Assembly: GCA_937892015.1 (NCBI GenBank) | Contig: CALAUY010000040.1 | Span: 1-13,193, forward strand | DNA from: an uncultured Bacteroidales bacterium | GTDB lineage: Bacteria > Bacteroidota > Bacteroidia > Bacteroidales > Paludibacteraceae | Reading direction: 5' to 3' | Length of the DNA stretch: 13,193 bases | In this document: piece after piece, positions 6,274 through 13,187 of the stretch | Layout: the number at the start of each line of letters is the position of its first letter | How positions within the stretch are numbered: the stretch's first letter is position 1 | The notes under the pieces: generated by a model | The model's database searches: none | What the model saw: only the letters and a program-made list of their open reading frames with translations | Told to the model about the DNA's origin: nothing | Program-made: the position numbers and the translations under genes

Positions 6274-7018
6274 ATTTGGAGTTTTCGAAATCGGCATTAA
6301 AGATATCGTCGATATCCTGCTGGTGGCAGGTATGCTTTATTGGGCGTTCAAACTACTCAAACGTTCGGGCGCGGTGAACCTCTTTTGGGGCATACTGATG
6401 ATTGTCGTCATCTGGTTTCTCGTCTGCTTTGTTTTCGACCTTGAACTCACGGGTGCTATTTTCAACTATATCCTCTCGATAGGTGCCATCGCGCTGGTTG
6501 TCATCTTCCAAGAGGAGTTGCGTAACCTCATCTATCGTTTCGGTTCGCAGTTGACGTTCCGTAAGTTCCGTCGTGCGCGTGCCAGTGCTGCTGATGAGGA
6601 GATGCGTCAACAACTCATCACCGCCTGCCTGCACATGTCTCGCAGCAAGACCGGTGCGCTCATCGTCCTTCAGCATGGCAATAACCTCCGCGAGTTCGAG
6701 GATACCGGCGAGTATATCAACGCAGATGTGTCGGCGCGCCTTGTTGAGAACATCTTCTTTAAGAACACGCCCTTGCATGATGGGGCACTCATCATTGCCG
6801 ATCATAAGATTGTAGCCGCTGCGTGCATCCTGCCGGTCTCTAAAGATACGGACATCCCTGCACATTTCGGCCTTCGTCACCGCGCTGCGCTTGGCATCAC
6901 GGAGAAGACCGATGCACTGGCCATTGTCGTCTCTGAAGAGACCGGAAAAATATCCGTTGCCAAAGGTTCTGAACTCCGCGAAATCACTCCGGACCAATTG
7001 GCACATGCTTTCGTGTGA
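6263..7018 (+). CDS. cdaA: Membrane diadenylate cyclase CdaA (c-di-AMP synthase)
   Basis: CdaA (also called DacA or YbbP) joins two ATP into cyclic di-AMP, which controls potassium/osmolyte balance and cell-wall homeostasis. The 251-residue protein has three N-terminal membrane segments (about 13-30, 38-58 and 64-82). A linker starting FQEELRNLIYRFG follows. The DisA_N catalytic domain (about 115-245) carries both signature motifs: DGA at 173-175 (in NTPLHDGALII) and RHR at 205-207 (in HFGLRHRAALGI). SEETG at 224-228 completes the active-site surface. The start ATG lies inside the end of folP in a different frame. The folP-cdaA pairing recurs in Bacteroidota, as far as I recall. No CdaR or GlmM partner is visible here. 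A weak terminator follows the stop. Confidence 0.95.
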   Translation: MLFEFGVFEIGIKDIVDILLVAGMLYWAFKLLKRSGAVNLFWGILMIVVIWFLVCFVFDLELTGAIFNYILSIGAIALVVIFQEELRNLIYRFGSQLTFRKFRRARASAADEEMRQQLITACLHMSRSKTGALIVLQHGNNLREFEDTGEYINADVSARLVENIFFKNTPLHDGALIIADHKIVAAACILPVSKDTDIPAHFGLRHRAALGITEKTDALAIVVSEETGKISVAKGSELREITPDQLAHAFV

Positions 7019-7053
7019 TACGAGCGTTGGTTGTATTCGTATTCGTTTTTTTT
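7018..7053 (+). terminator. Probable intrinsic terminator of folP-cdaA
   Basis: ATACGA at 7018-7023 pairs with TCGTAT at 7037-7042 across a 13-nt loop, with one extra G-U pair possible. Three bases later a run of eight T follows (7046-7053). The stem is short and AT-containing, so efficiency is uncertain. Confidence 0.45.
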
Positions 7054-7195
7054 ATTATGGATTTTGCTTGACGCCATTTCAAGGTGCCAAGGTACATCTG
7101 TTGTGGGGCGAATGATGCCTTTTTGCGGCGAAAATCCACATAATAGGAGAGAGGTGAAGAAGTAGGATGGCATCTGCCGGACAGAGACAATACCA

Positions 7196-7211
7196 ATTCG
7201 TAAAAACGAAT
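7196..7211. promoter_or_regulatory. Perfect palindrome ATTCGT-AAAA-ACGAAT, candidate activator site
   Basis: The two 6-bp arms are exact inverted repeats around a four-base spacer. The site is about 60 bp upstream of the sigma-54-like element, closer than the usual 80-150 bp for enhancer sites but compatible with one. It could equally be bound by a repressor. Confidence 0.4.
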
Positions 7212-7268
7212 GGAACAAAATGGCAGGAAATGGCAGAGAGACTGACAAAATGACATCAAAAGGACATA

Positions 7269-7284
7269 TTGGCACGTAATTTGT
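7269..7284 (+). promoter_or_regulatory. Sigma-54-like (-24/-12) promoter for the export operon
   Basis: TTGGCACGTAATTTGT matches the RpoN consensus TTGGCAC-N5-TTGC, with the invariant GG at 7271-7272. The second dinucleotide follows exactly ten bases later (7283-7284), as GT instead of GC. The predicted start of transcription is near 7296, giving a leader of about 58 nt. No good TAnnTTTG element is evident nearer the gene. The match is visible; use by RpoN is inference. Confidence 0.6.
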
Positions 7285-7353
7285 AATGAGAGAAACCAAA
7301 AAAATAGTTACTGCAACGAAGTAATACAAAGAAACTATTAAATATTCAAAACG

Positions 7354-7920
7354 ATGAAAATTAGAATAATTATTCTATTAGGTGCTGTTCTGGGCTTGGC
7401 AGCTTGCACGGACAGCAGTGCAGTACGCGATGTGAAAGGAGCGTATCGCTACAAGACAACGGGCAAGGTAACATTGGAGGAGAACTACGCAGGTGCGACC
7501 AAAGCAGATACGCTGGTAGCTAATCTGGAAAACGAGTCCGGCACGATGGAAGTGGTCAGTTTGCACAACGGTGATAGTCTGCTCATCACCATCGACCAAC
7601 TGAACGGAGACGTAATGGTTACGCGCGGCAAAGCAGATGGAAACCGTTTGTATTTCAATAGTTACACCCGCACCTTGGAGGTGCCGACAGAAATGACATA
7701 CTTCGACACGGTGCAAGTGAGTATAGGTGCCCTCACGCTGGTGGACTCAATCATTGTGCGCGAGCGTAGGGTGTTGGAGGTATATGATATAACAGTAACA
7801 GGTTATGCGGATGTGTATGACAACAACCTGATATTCAACATGGAATATGATGGTCAATCGCAAAGTACGGAACGTACGCTGCGCGGCAAGGGCATCCGTT
7901 GTCTGGCCAAAAAGAATTGA
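7354..7920 (+). CDS. Novel small lipoprotein at the head of the export operon (188 aa)
   Basis: I do not recognise a named family. The protein has a clear type II signal peptide (MKIRIIILLGAVLGLAAC, lipidated Cys18) and a mature part of about 170 residues with no membrane segment. The mature part looks all-beta, with alternating hydrophobic strands such as DSLLITIDQL, RLYFNSYTRTLEV, VQVSIGALTLVDSIIV and DNNLIFNMEYDG. It has no Cys until one near the C-terminus (GIRCLAKKN). The layout of repeated short strands suggests a lipocalin-like or other small barrel, but that is a guess. It is the first gene after the sigma-54-like promoter. Its stop codon is separated by one base from the tolC-type gene, so it is surely co-transcribed. 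A periplasmic accessory, substrate-binding or quality-control role for the exporter is the natural inference. The residue after Cys is Thr, then Asp, so the sorting destination is unclear. Confidence 0.8.
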   Translation: MKIRIIILLGAVLGLAACTDSSAVRDVKGAYRYKTTGKVTLEENYAGATKADTLVANLENESGTMEVVSLHNGDSLLITIDQLNGDVMVTRGKADGNRLYFNSYTRTLEVPTEMTYFDTVQVSIGALTLVDSIIVRERRVLEVYDITVTGYADVYDNNLIFNMEYDGQSQSTERTLRGKGIRCLAKKN

Positions 7921-7921
7921 G

Positions 7922-9427
7922 ATGAAACGCGTAGATAAAACGAGTAGAATAATCGGTTTGCTGTTGATTTGCTCCGCCATGACAGTAGCGTCAGAGACGG
8001 AGGACTTGCCGACATACACCTTGCAGCAATGTCGTCAGATGGCTCAAGACGCCTCCCATAACAGCGAGATGCGTCAGGAGACGCTGGAAGCTGCCAAACT
8101 CAACCAACAGGCGGCCCTTGCATCGATGTTCCCCAAAGTGAGTGCCAACGCCTCATATAATTGGAACAGCAAGTCTCCCGCTTTGCTTGCCAACCAAATG
8201 CAGTTTGATTTCGGCACGGCCCGAGTGGGTGCAGACGGCATGGGTGCGTTCGAGTGGAGCGAGAGTTCTGCCATGAACCAATTGTATCGAGACACACGCT
8301 CGCTGCCCGATGTAAACGCACGGGTGCAAAGCATTAGTAATGAAAGCGGTCAGATGATTGCAGACAGCTACCAGAGACTATATCAGGCATTGCACCCCGA
8401 CCTGACGCATGTCGTCGTCGGAGAGGTGGGCGTCACCCAACCTATCTACGTCGGAGGACGCCTGAAAGCCATGTATGACATTGCCACCACAGCGCGCGAG
8501 GTGGCAGAAATAGAGGCGAACAGCAAGCAGAAAGAGCTGATTGTGGGTGTTGATGAAGCCTACTGGCGTGTAGTGAACGTAGAGCACAAAAAACAACTGG
8601 CAGATCAATACTACAGCTTGTTAGTTACGCTGGAGGAGAATGTGCAAGAGTTGGTTGACGAGGGCATTGTCACACAATCGGACTTATTGAAAGTGAAAGC
8701 CAAGCGAGGCGAGGCAGAGGTGAAAAAGCTGCAGGCGGAGAACGGGCTGGTGCTGTCGAAGATGGCACTGTGTCAACTCATTGGTTTGCCCTTGGAGTCG
8801 GATTTTACACTTGCAGACAACCATCTGCAAGACCTCCGGTTGCATGACACGCCGGTTGTCAGCGATGAGATGCTGAACGCGCGCTCGGAGATACAACTAT
8901 TGGATGCTGCCGAGAAGATGGCAATGTCCAATGTGCGCATGATGTCTGCCGGTCTGCAGCCGAATATCGTAGCTCAAGCGCACTATATATACAGCAATCC
9001 TAACTTCGACAACGGTTTCTCTAACAATTGGAAAGGGACAGGCTTCTTCACTGCCGGAGTGGTGGTGAATATCCCCATAGTGCATGCGGATGATATTCTT
9101 CGCCTAAAAGCAGCCAAGCACGAGGCAAATATTGTTGCCATCAAACGCGACGAGGCGAAAGAGTTGCTCACCCTGCAAGTAACACAGTCGAAGCAGAAAG
9201 TGATGGAGGCGCAACAGAAGGTGGTGATGACTGAACTGCAGGTGAAGAACGCCGAGGAGGTGCTTCGTTTTGCCGAAGAGTCTTTTGAGGCGGGTGTTGC
9301 CACAGCGTCCGACCTAATGCAAGCCCAAACGGCATGGTTGGCCGCATGCACCGACCACATTGATGCCGAGGTAGAGGCTCAAGTGGCAGAAACGCATTAT
9401 AAACGTGTAACAAATACGTTGGAATAA
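7922..9427 (+). CDS. TolC-type outer-membrane efflux protein
   Basis: This 501-residue outer-membrane factor forms the outer channel of a tripartite exporter. It has a Sec signal peptide (about 1-24; hydrophobic IIGLLLICSAMTVA). Two homologous halves follow. The first opens with YTLQQCRQMAQDASHNSEMRQ and ends its beta strand with GEVGVTQPIYVGGRLKAMYD (168-186). The second carries the strand FFTAGVVVNIPIV and long helices ending in the typical FEAGVATASDLMQAQTAWL (455-473). An unusually long loop of about 85 residues (81-165) sits in the first beta region. It is likely an extracellular or strand-adjacent insertion. The reading frame stays open 75 bp upstream, but ATG at 7922 follows the previous stop by one base and starts the signal peptide. 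The gene lies 14 bp before the adaptor gene. Confidence 0.9.
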   Translation: MKRVDKTSRIIGLLLICSAMTVASETEDLPTYTLQQCRQMAQDASHNSEMRQETLEAAKLNQQAALASMFPKVSANASYNWNSKSPALLANQMQFDFGTARVGADGMGAFEWSESSAMNQLYRDTRSLPDVNARVQSISNESGQMIADSYQRLYQALHPDLTHVVVGEVGVTQPIYVGGRLKAMYDIATTAREVAEIEANSKQKELIVGVDEAYWRVVNVEHKKQLADQYYSLLVTLEENVQELVDEGIVTQSDLLKVKAKRGEAEVKKLQAENGLVLSKMALCQLIGLPLESDFTLADNHLQDLRLHDTPVVSDEMLNARSEIQLLDAAEKMAMSNVRMMSAGLQPNIVAQAHYIYSNPNFDNGFSNNWKGTGFFTAGVVVNIPIVHADDILRLKAAKHEANIVAIKRDEAKELLTLQVTQSKQKVMEAQQKVVMTELQVKNAEEVLRFAEESFEAGVATASDLMQAQTAWLAACTDHIDAEVEAQVAETHYKRVTNTLE

Positions 9428-9441
9428 ACATATAACAGAAT

Positions 9442-10467
9442 ATGAATCAAGAAAAGAAAGGCAGCTTGCTATTGGGTTTGGCTGCTATGTTGGCGGTAGT
9501 CATCATCGTTGCACTTGTGGGCGTCTTTGCCCTGCATGAAGAAGAAGTGCTGATTACCGGAGAGGCAGAGGCGACAGAATATCGTATCTCGGGCAAAGTA
9601 CCCGGTCGAATAGAGATGTTTCTTGCCGAGGAAGGTGATCAGGTGAAGAAGGGCGACACGTTGGTTGTCATCTATTCGCCGGAAGTGGAGGCGAAGATGG
9701 CTCAAGCACAGGCCGCACGTGCCATGGCAGAAGCGGTGAATGTGAAGGCGCAAAATGGAGCACGTCACGAACAGATAGTAGGAGCCTATGAACTTTGGCA
9801 AAAAGCCCTCGCAGGCGAAGAAATCTACCGCAAGAGTTATGAGCGCACTCAACACCTGTACGAACGCGGAGTGGTCAGTGCCCAAAAACGAGATGAGGTA
9901 GAAGCGCAATACAAAGCCGCAGTTGCCACCACGAAAGCCGCTCATAGTCAGTACCAAATGGCGGTTTCCGGCGCAAGAAAGGAAGATAAGGCTGCGGCCG
10001 AGGCACAAGTTGCGCAGGTGGACGGTGTCATTCAGGAAGTGGAGTTGGCGCGTTCTGAGCGTTACCTGACCTCTCCTATCGATGGTGAAGTGGCAGAGCG
10101 TTTCCCCAAGACCGGCGAACTGGTTGGTCAGGGCAGTCCTGTCATGTCAGTCGTTGACCTGAATGATGCGTGGTTCACCTTTGCCGTTCGCGAAGATATG
10201 CTACAGGACATCAAAGTGGGAACTACGCTGCAGGTTCGCATTCCGGCCTTGGGCGACAATCTCTACCCCGTAGAGGTGACGTATATCAAGGCGATGGGGA
10301 CCTACGCCACATGGCGCAGTACCAAGCAAAATGGTCAGTATGACGTACGTACCTTTGACGTGAAGGCACGCCCGCTCAGTCCTATTGCTGACCTGCGCCC
10401 CGGCATGACAGCGATAGTTGTTCGTGAGAAGACGTCCTCACACCCTACTATTGTGATTCAAAAATAG
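9442..10467 (+). CDS. HlyD-family periplasmic adaptor (membrane fusion protein)
   Basis: This 341-residue adaptor links inner-membrane permeases to the TolC-type channel. It has one N-terminal membrane anchor (about 8-31) and no lipobox. The biotinyl-lipoyl half-motif follows: EYRISGKVPGRIEMFLAEEGDQVKKGDTLVVIYSPE (46-81). A long alpha-hairpin covers about 82-205 (Ala/Gln-rich, with LYERGVVSAQKRDEVEAQYKAA at 139-160 near the tip). The second lipoyl half is SPIDGEVAERFPKTGELVGQGSPVMSVVDL (211-240), and a beta-barrel domain follows (240-330). It is closest in plan to YhiI/YbhG-type and EmrA-like adaptors that pair with ABC-2 permeases. The substrate cannot be read from it. It sits between the tolC-type gene (14 bp) and the first permease (15 bp). 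Confidence 0.9.
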   Translation: MNQEKKGSLLLGLAAMLAVVIIVALVGVFALHEEEVLITGEAEATEYRISGKVPGRIEMFLAEEGDQVKKGDTLVVIYSPEVEAKMAQAQAARAMAEAVNVKAQNGARHEQIVGAYELWQKALAGEEIYRKSYERTQHLYERGVVSAQKRDEVEAQYKAAVATTKAAHSQYQMAVSGARKEDKAAAEAQVAQVDGVIQEVELARSERYLTSPIDGEVAERFPKTGELVGQGSPVMSVVDLNDAWFTFAVREDMLQDIKVGTTLQVRIPALGDNLYPVEVTYIKAMGTYATWRSTKQNGQYDVRTFDVKARPLSPIADLRPGMTAIVVREKTSSHPTIVIQK

Positions 10468-10482
10468 GTTCTCCACTGTGTC

Positions 10483-11658
10483 GTGAAACAGATTTTCCGT
10501 AACATATGTCGAGTCACACAACGTGAATTCGGGCGGATGTTCATACGTCCGTTGTACATGTTCGCAACCGTGGGTGTGATGGTGCTCAGTACCGTCTTTT
10601 TCTTGAGCATCATGAAACGCGGTGCTCCCGAACGCATGCCCGTAGCAGTCGTGGACAAAGACCAATCGACCATCTCGCGCCGTTTGTGTCACGAGACCAA
10701 CGCTACACAGTCAGTAGAGATTATTCTGGTGACGACCGATTTTGCTGAAGCACGCCTTGCGATGCAGCGCGGCGAAGTGTATGGCATTCTGGAAATCCCC
10801 GACGGCTTCTACGCTGACATTGTCAGTTTCAAACAACCCACCCTGCATTTCTACGTCAACAACACCTATACCGTAGGAGCCAACACTGCCTATAAACAGC
10901 TGCTGACGATGTGCAACCTCACCTCGGGTGCTTTCCAACGCGAGGTGCTCCGCAAGAAGGGAATGCCGGACTATCTCATCATGGAACGGATACAGCCCGT
11001 GGCCATCTCTTCTCACTTCATAGCCAACCCGTGGAGCAATTACACCATCTATTTGGTTTCTACCATTCTACCGGGCATTCTGGCGCTGGTGACCCTGATG
11101 GTAACCATCTTTGCCATAGGTTTCGAACTGAAGATGCAGACCTCTCATGAGTGGTTGCAAACAGCCGGTGGCAACTACACCGTGGCGATGATTGGCAAAC
11201 TGCTGCCATACACTATTTTGTACGTGGTCCTGGGTATCGGTTGCAACGTGATTCTGTTCCGATTTCTGCATTTCCCGATTCTGGGCTCGTCATGGCGAAT
11301 GATGCTTGCCATTGTGCTGTTGGTCTTTGCTATGGAGTCGATGGCCATCACCCTTATCGGTGCCCTGCCGACGTTGCGAGACGCGCTGTCTATCGGTGCT
11401 TTGTACGGCATGCTGGGCTTCTCCTTGTCGGGGTTCACCTACCCTGTGATGAACATGTTGCCACCGTTTCAGACTCTCACTTGGCTCGTTCCCCTGCGAC
11501 ACTACTACAAGATATACGTCAACGAGGCACTCATGGCAGGCCCCATCGAGAACACCATCATCCCCATGCTTTGCTTGACAGCCTTCTTCCTGTTTGCACT
11601 TGCCGTTTCGCCGCGACTGCACAATGCTCTCATTTATAATAATTATCCGCTCAAATGA
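10483..11658 (+). CDS. ABC-2 type transporter permease (first paralogue)
   Basis: This 391-residue inner-membrane permease is of the YhhJ/YbhR-like ABC-2 family. One membrane segment lies near 25-44. A periplasmic domain of about 140 residues follows (48-180), containing MPVAVVDKDQS and the GEVYGILEIPDGF motif. Five more segments lie at about 185-212, 237-260, 272-296, 302-320 and 355-375. The amphipathic opening RNICRVTQREFGRMFIRP is the usual connector helix. Translation probably begins at GTG 10483; the next in-frame ATG (residue 19) would remove part of that helix. The stop overlaps the start of the second permease in ATGA, which implies translational coupling and a heterodimer. No ATP-binding motif is present in it. 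Confidence 0.9.
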   Translation: MKQIFRNICRVTQREFGRMFIRPLYMFATVGVMVLSTVFFLSIMKRGAPERMPVAVVDKDQSTISRRLCHETNATQSVEIILVTTDFAEARLAMQRGEVYGILEIPDGFYADIVSFKQPTLHFYVNNTYTVGANTAYKQLLTMCNLTSGAFQREVLRKKGMPDYLIMERIQPVAISSHFIANPWSNYTIYLVSTILPGILALVTLMVTIFAIGFELKMQTSHEWLQTAGGNYTVAMIGKLLPYTILYVVLGIGCNVILFRFLHFPILGSSWRMMLAIVLLVFAMESMAITLIGALPTLRDALSIGALYGMLGFSLSGFTYPVMNMLPPFQTLTWLVPLRHYYKIYVNEALMAGPIENTIIPMLCLTAFFLFALAVSPRLHNALIYNNYPLK

Positions 11659-12878
11659 ACCTCAAAAGATACCTACATAGCAAATGGATAAAAGCGCGAG
11701 AGATGTGGGATGTGTTCGTCAACGAACTACGCCGTATCTTTCGCGACCCGGGTGTACTGGTTATCTTCTTTGTCGCAACTCTTGCCTATCCGATTCTGTA
11801 TAATTTCATCTATTGGAAAGACAATGTAGAGAATGTGCCGGTGGCCGTTGTGGACATGAGTTGTAGTCAGGAAAGTCGTGCATTTCTGCACAAATGGAAC
11901 GCCACTCCTGACGTTACCATCACGCATTACTGTACCTCCATGGCAGAGGCAGAACAACTCATGCGCGCACAGAAGGTACACGGCATCATCTTCTTCCCGT
12001 CCGACTATGCCGAATGTCTGAACACCGGCATGAAAACCGCCCATATCTCCCTCTATTGTGACATGTCTTCGTTCCTGTACATGAAGGCGGTCTTTCTTAG
12101 TTGCAACCGAGTCATGCTTGAGGACATGAGCCGCATTCAGGTTGACCGATACGAAGCCATGGGCTACGACAAACAATTCTCATGGCAACTGGTGCAGGCA
12201 GCTCCATACACCGAGACCGCACTCTTCTGCGAGAGTGGCGGATATGCCTCTTTCCTCATTCCTGCCGTGCTCATGCTTATCCTGCATCAGACCTTGTTTT
12301 TCGGCATTTGTATGCTGGGCGGTACAGCACGTGAGGAGAACGGCGAACTGTTCCTGCTGCCGGGACGCCGACGCGGCTACAGCGTGTTACGTATCACGCT
12401 CGGACGGTCTGCCGCCTATTTCCTCATTTATTATGCGTTGGGCGCACTGGTACTACTGGGCGTTCCGCGTCTCTTCCACCTGCCACATATCGGTGACCCT
12501 ATCGCCATTCTCAAACTCCTCGTGCCGTACCTGCTTGCCGTCATCTATTTCTCCATGACCGCCAGCGTCTTTACCACGAACAGAGAAAGTGGGATGGTGC
12601 TGTTCATCTCGACCTCACTCATTTTCCTCTTTATCGCCGGTGTCAGTTGGCCTCAACAGATGTTGCCCGATGCGTGGAGGTATCTCAGTTACATCATCCC
12701 CTACACTTGGGGCGTGCATGGATTCCTGCATATCAACTCCATGGGAGCAACTCTCGCCACCACCGCACGTGAGTACATCGCTTTGTGGATTCTTGCCGGC
12801 GGATATTTCCTCACCACCTGTCTCGCCCTTGCTATTAGCGGCTACAGACACGACCACCCTAAGACGCAAAGCCACTAA
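11655..12878 (+). CDS. ABC-2 type transporter permease (second paralogue)
   Basis: This 407-residue permease has the same architecture as its neighbour. The N-terminal helix VFVNELRRIFRDPGVL leads to a membrane segment (34-53). The periplasmic domain carries VPVAVVDMSCSQESR and KVHGIIFFPSDY, aligning with the first permease. Five segments lie at about 198-222, 250-270, 285-305, 312-331 and 373-396. PxxW/Y-rich loops (SWPQQMLPDAWRYLSYIIPYTWGVHGF, 331-357) match the family. The Cys-rich periplasmic domain (Cys70, 93, 121, 135 and 150) differs from the first paralogue. The gene is the last in the operon; no ATPase gene follows within the 315 bp left in the window, and no strong terminator is seen. 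The two permeases presumably form a heterodimer with the adaptor and channel encoded upstream. Confidence 0.9.
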   Translation: MNLKRYLHSKWIKAREMWDVFVNELRRIFRDPGVLVIFFVATLAYPILYNFIYWKDNVENVPVAVVDMSCSQESRAFLHKWNATPDVTITHYCTSMAEAEQLMRAQKVHGIIFFPSDYAECLNTGMKTAHISLYCDMSSFLYMKAVFLSCNRVMLEDMSRIQVDRYEAMGYDKQFSWQLVQAAPYTETALFCESGGYASFLIPAVLMLILHQTLFFGICMLGGTAREENGELFLLPGRRRGYSVLRITLGRSAAYFLIYYALGALVLLGVPRLFHLPHIGDPIAILKLLVPYLLAVIYFSMTASVFTTNRESGMVLFISTSLIFLFIAGVSWPQQMLPDAWRYLSYIIPYTWGVHGFLHINSMGATLATTAREYIALWILAGGYFLTTCLALAISGYRHDHPKTQSH

Positions 12879-13008
12879 TATTTTTGATATAGGCAACTTT
12901 TGGGGCGAGAAACGCAACAAAATCCGCAAAAAAAGTGGTAAAAAAGTGCAATACAGAGGGGATTGTGGTTGCTTCGCACAAAATTACCAAGAAATCGGGG
13001 AAGAAAAT

Positions 13009-13108
13009 GGACGATTGGACAAGTTACGATATTGACCGCCCTTACGGGCTATTTGACGATTTACGATTGGACGATTGATTTACGATTGAGATGATTGGAC
13101 GATTGATT
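13009..13108. repeat. Degenerate ACGATTG/ACGATTT short tandem repeat field
   Basis: Six or more copies of a 7-8 bp motif (ACGATTGG, ACGATTGA, ACGATTT, ATGATTGG) occur between about 13011 and 13108. GGACGATTGA occurs twice, 30 bp apart. The spacing is irregular and the units are not separated by unique spacers. It resembles the intergenic short tandem repeats common in Bacteroidota. A GCCC/GGGC hairpin is embedded at 13038-13049. Confidence 0.7.
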
Positions 13109-13151
13109 TCCAAATTTGCTAATTGTTAATTTACAAATTAAGTTATTTCAT

Positions 13152-13187
13152 ACCCCTCCCCCGCAAGCGGTCCCCCTTGTCTGGGGT
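13152..13187. repeat. C-rich nested palindrome at the window edge
   Basis: CCGC-AA-GCGG (13161-13170) forms a short hairpin. It is enclosed by ACCCC (13152-13156) and GGGGT (13183-13187), which could pair as an outer stem. The composition contrasts sharply with the AT-rich sequence before it. It could be one end of a dispersed palindromic repeat that continues beyond the window. Confidence 0.4.

Larger units (their letters stand above)
7054..7353. other. Intergenic region holding the control signals of the export operon
   Basis: This stretch of about 300 bp shows no convincing gene on either strand. Its left part (7054-7190) shows nothing beyond a duplicated CAAGGT. Its right part holds a palindrome (7196-7211), a direct repeat of AAATGGCAG spaced 10 bp apart (7218-7226 and 7228-7236) and a sigma-54-like promoter (7269-7284). 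It ends in an A-rich leader before the ATG at 7354. Confidence 0.7.

Noticed and set aside
5590..7006. Long minus-strand open frames of about 216 codons opposite folP and cdaA
   Set aside because: Both lie opposite genes with full sets of family motifs. Their products are His/Arg-rich with no signal, domain or start context.
6984..7259. Possible minus-strand small gene in the region before the export operon
   Set aside because: The translation has no coherent domain and its frame runs into the end of cdaA. The region is better explained by promoter elements.
7847..7921. Upstream extension of the TolC-type gene by 25 codons
   Set aside because: It would overlap the lipoprotein gene and put a basic, non-signal sequence before a normal signal peptide. 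ATG at 7922 fits the spacing and secretion.
13009..13108. CRISPR or origin-like iterons in the ACGATT field
   Set aside because: Motifs of 7-8 bp have irregular spacing and no spacer structure, and no replication gene is nearby.
13152..13187. Insertion-sequence end or attachment site
   Set aside because: No transposase or integrase is present and the partner repeat, if any, lies outside the window. Only a palindrome can be supported.
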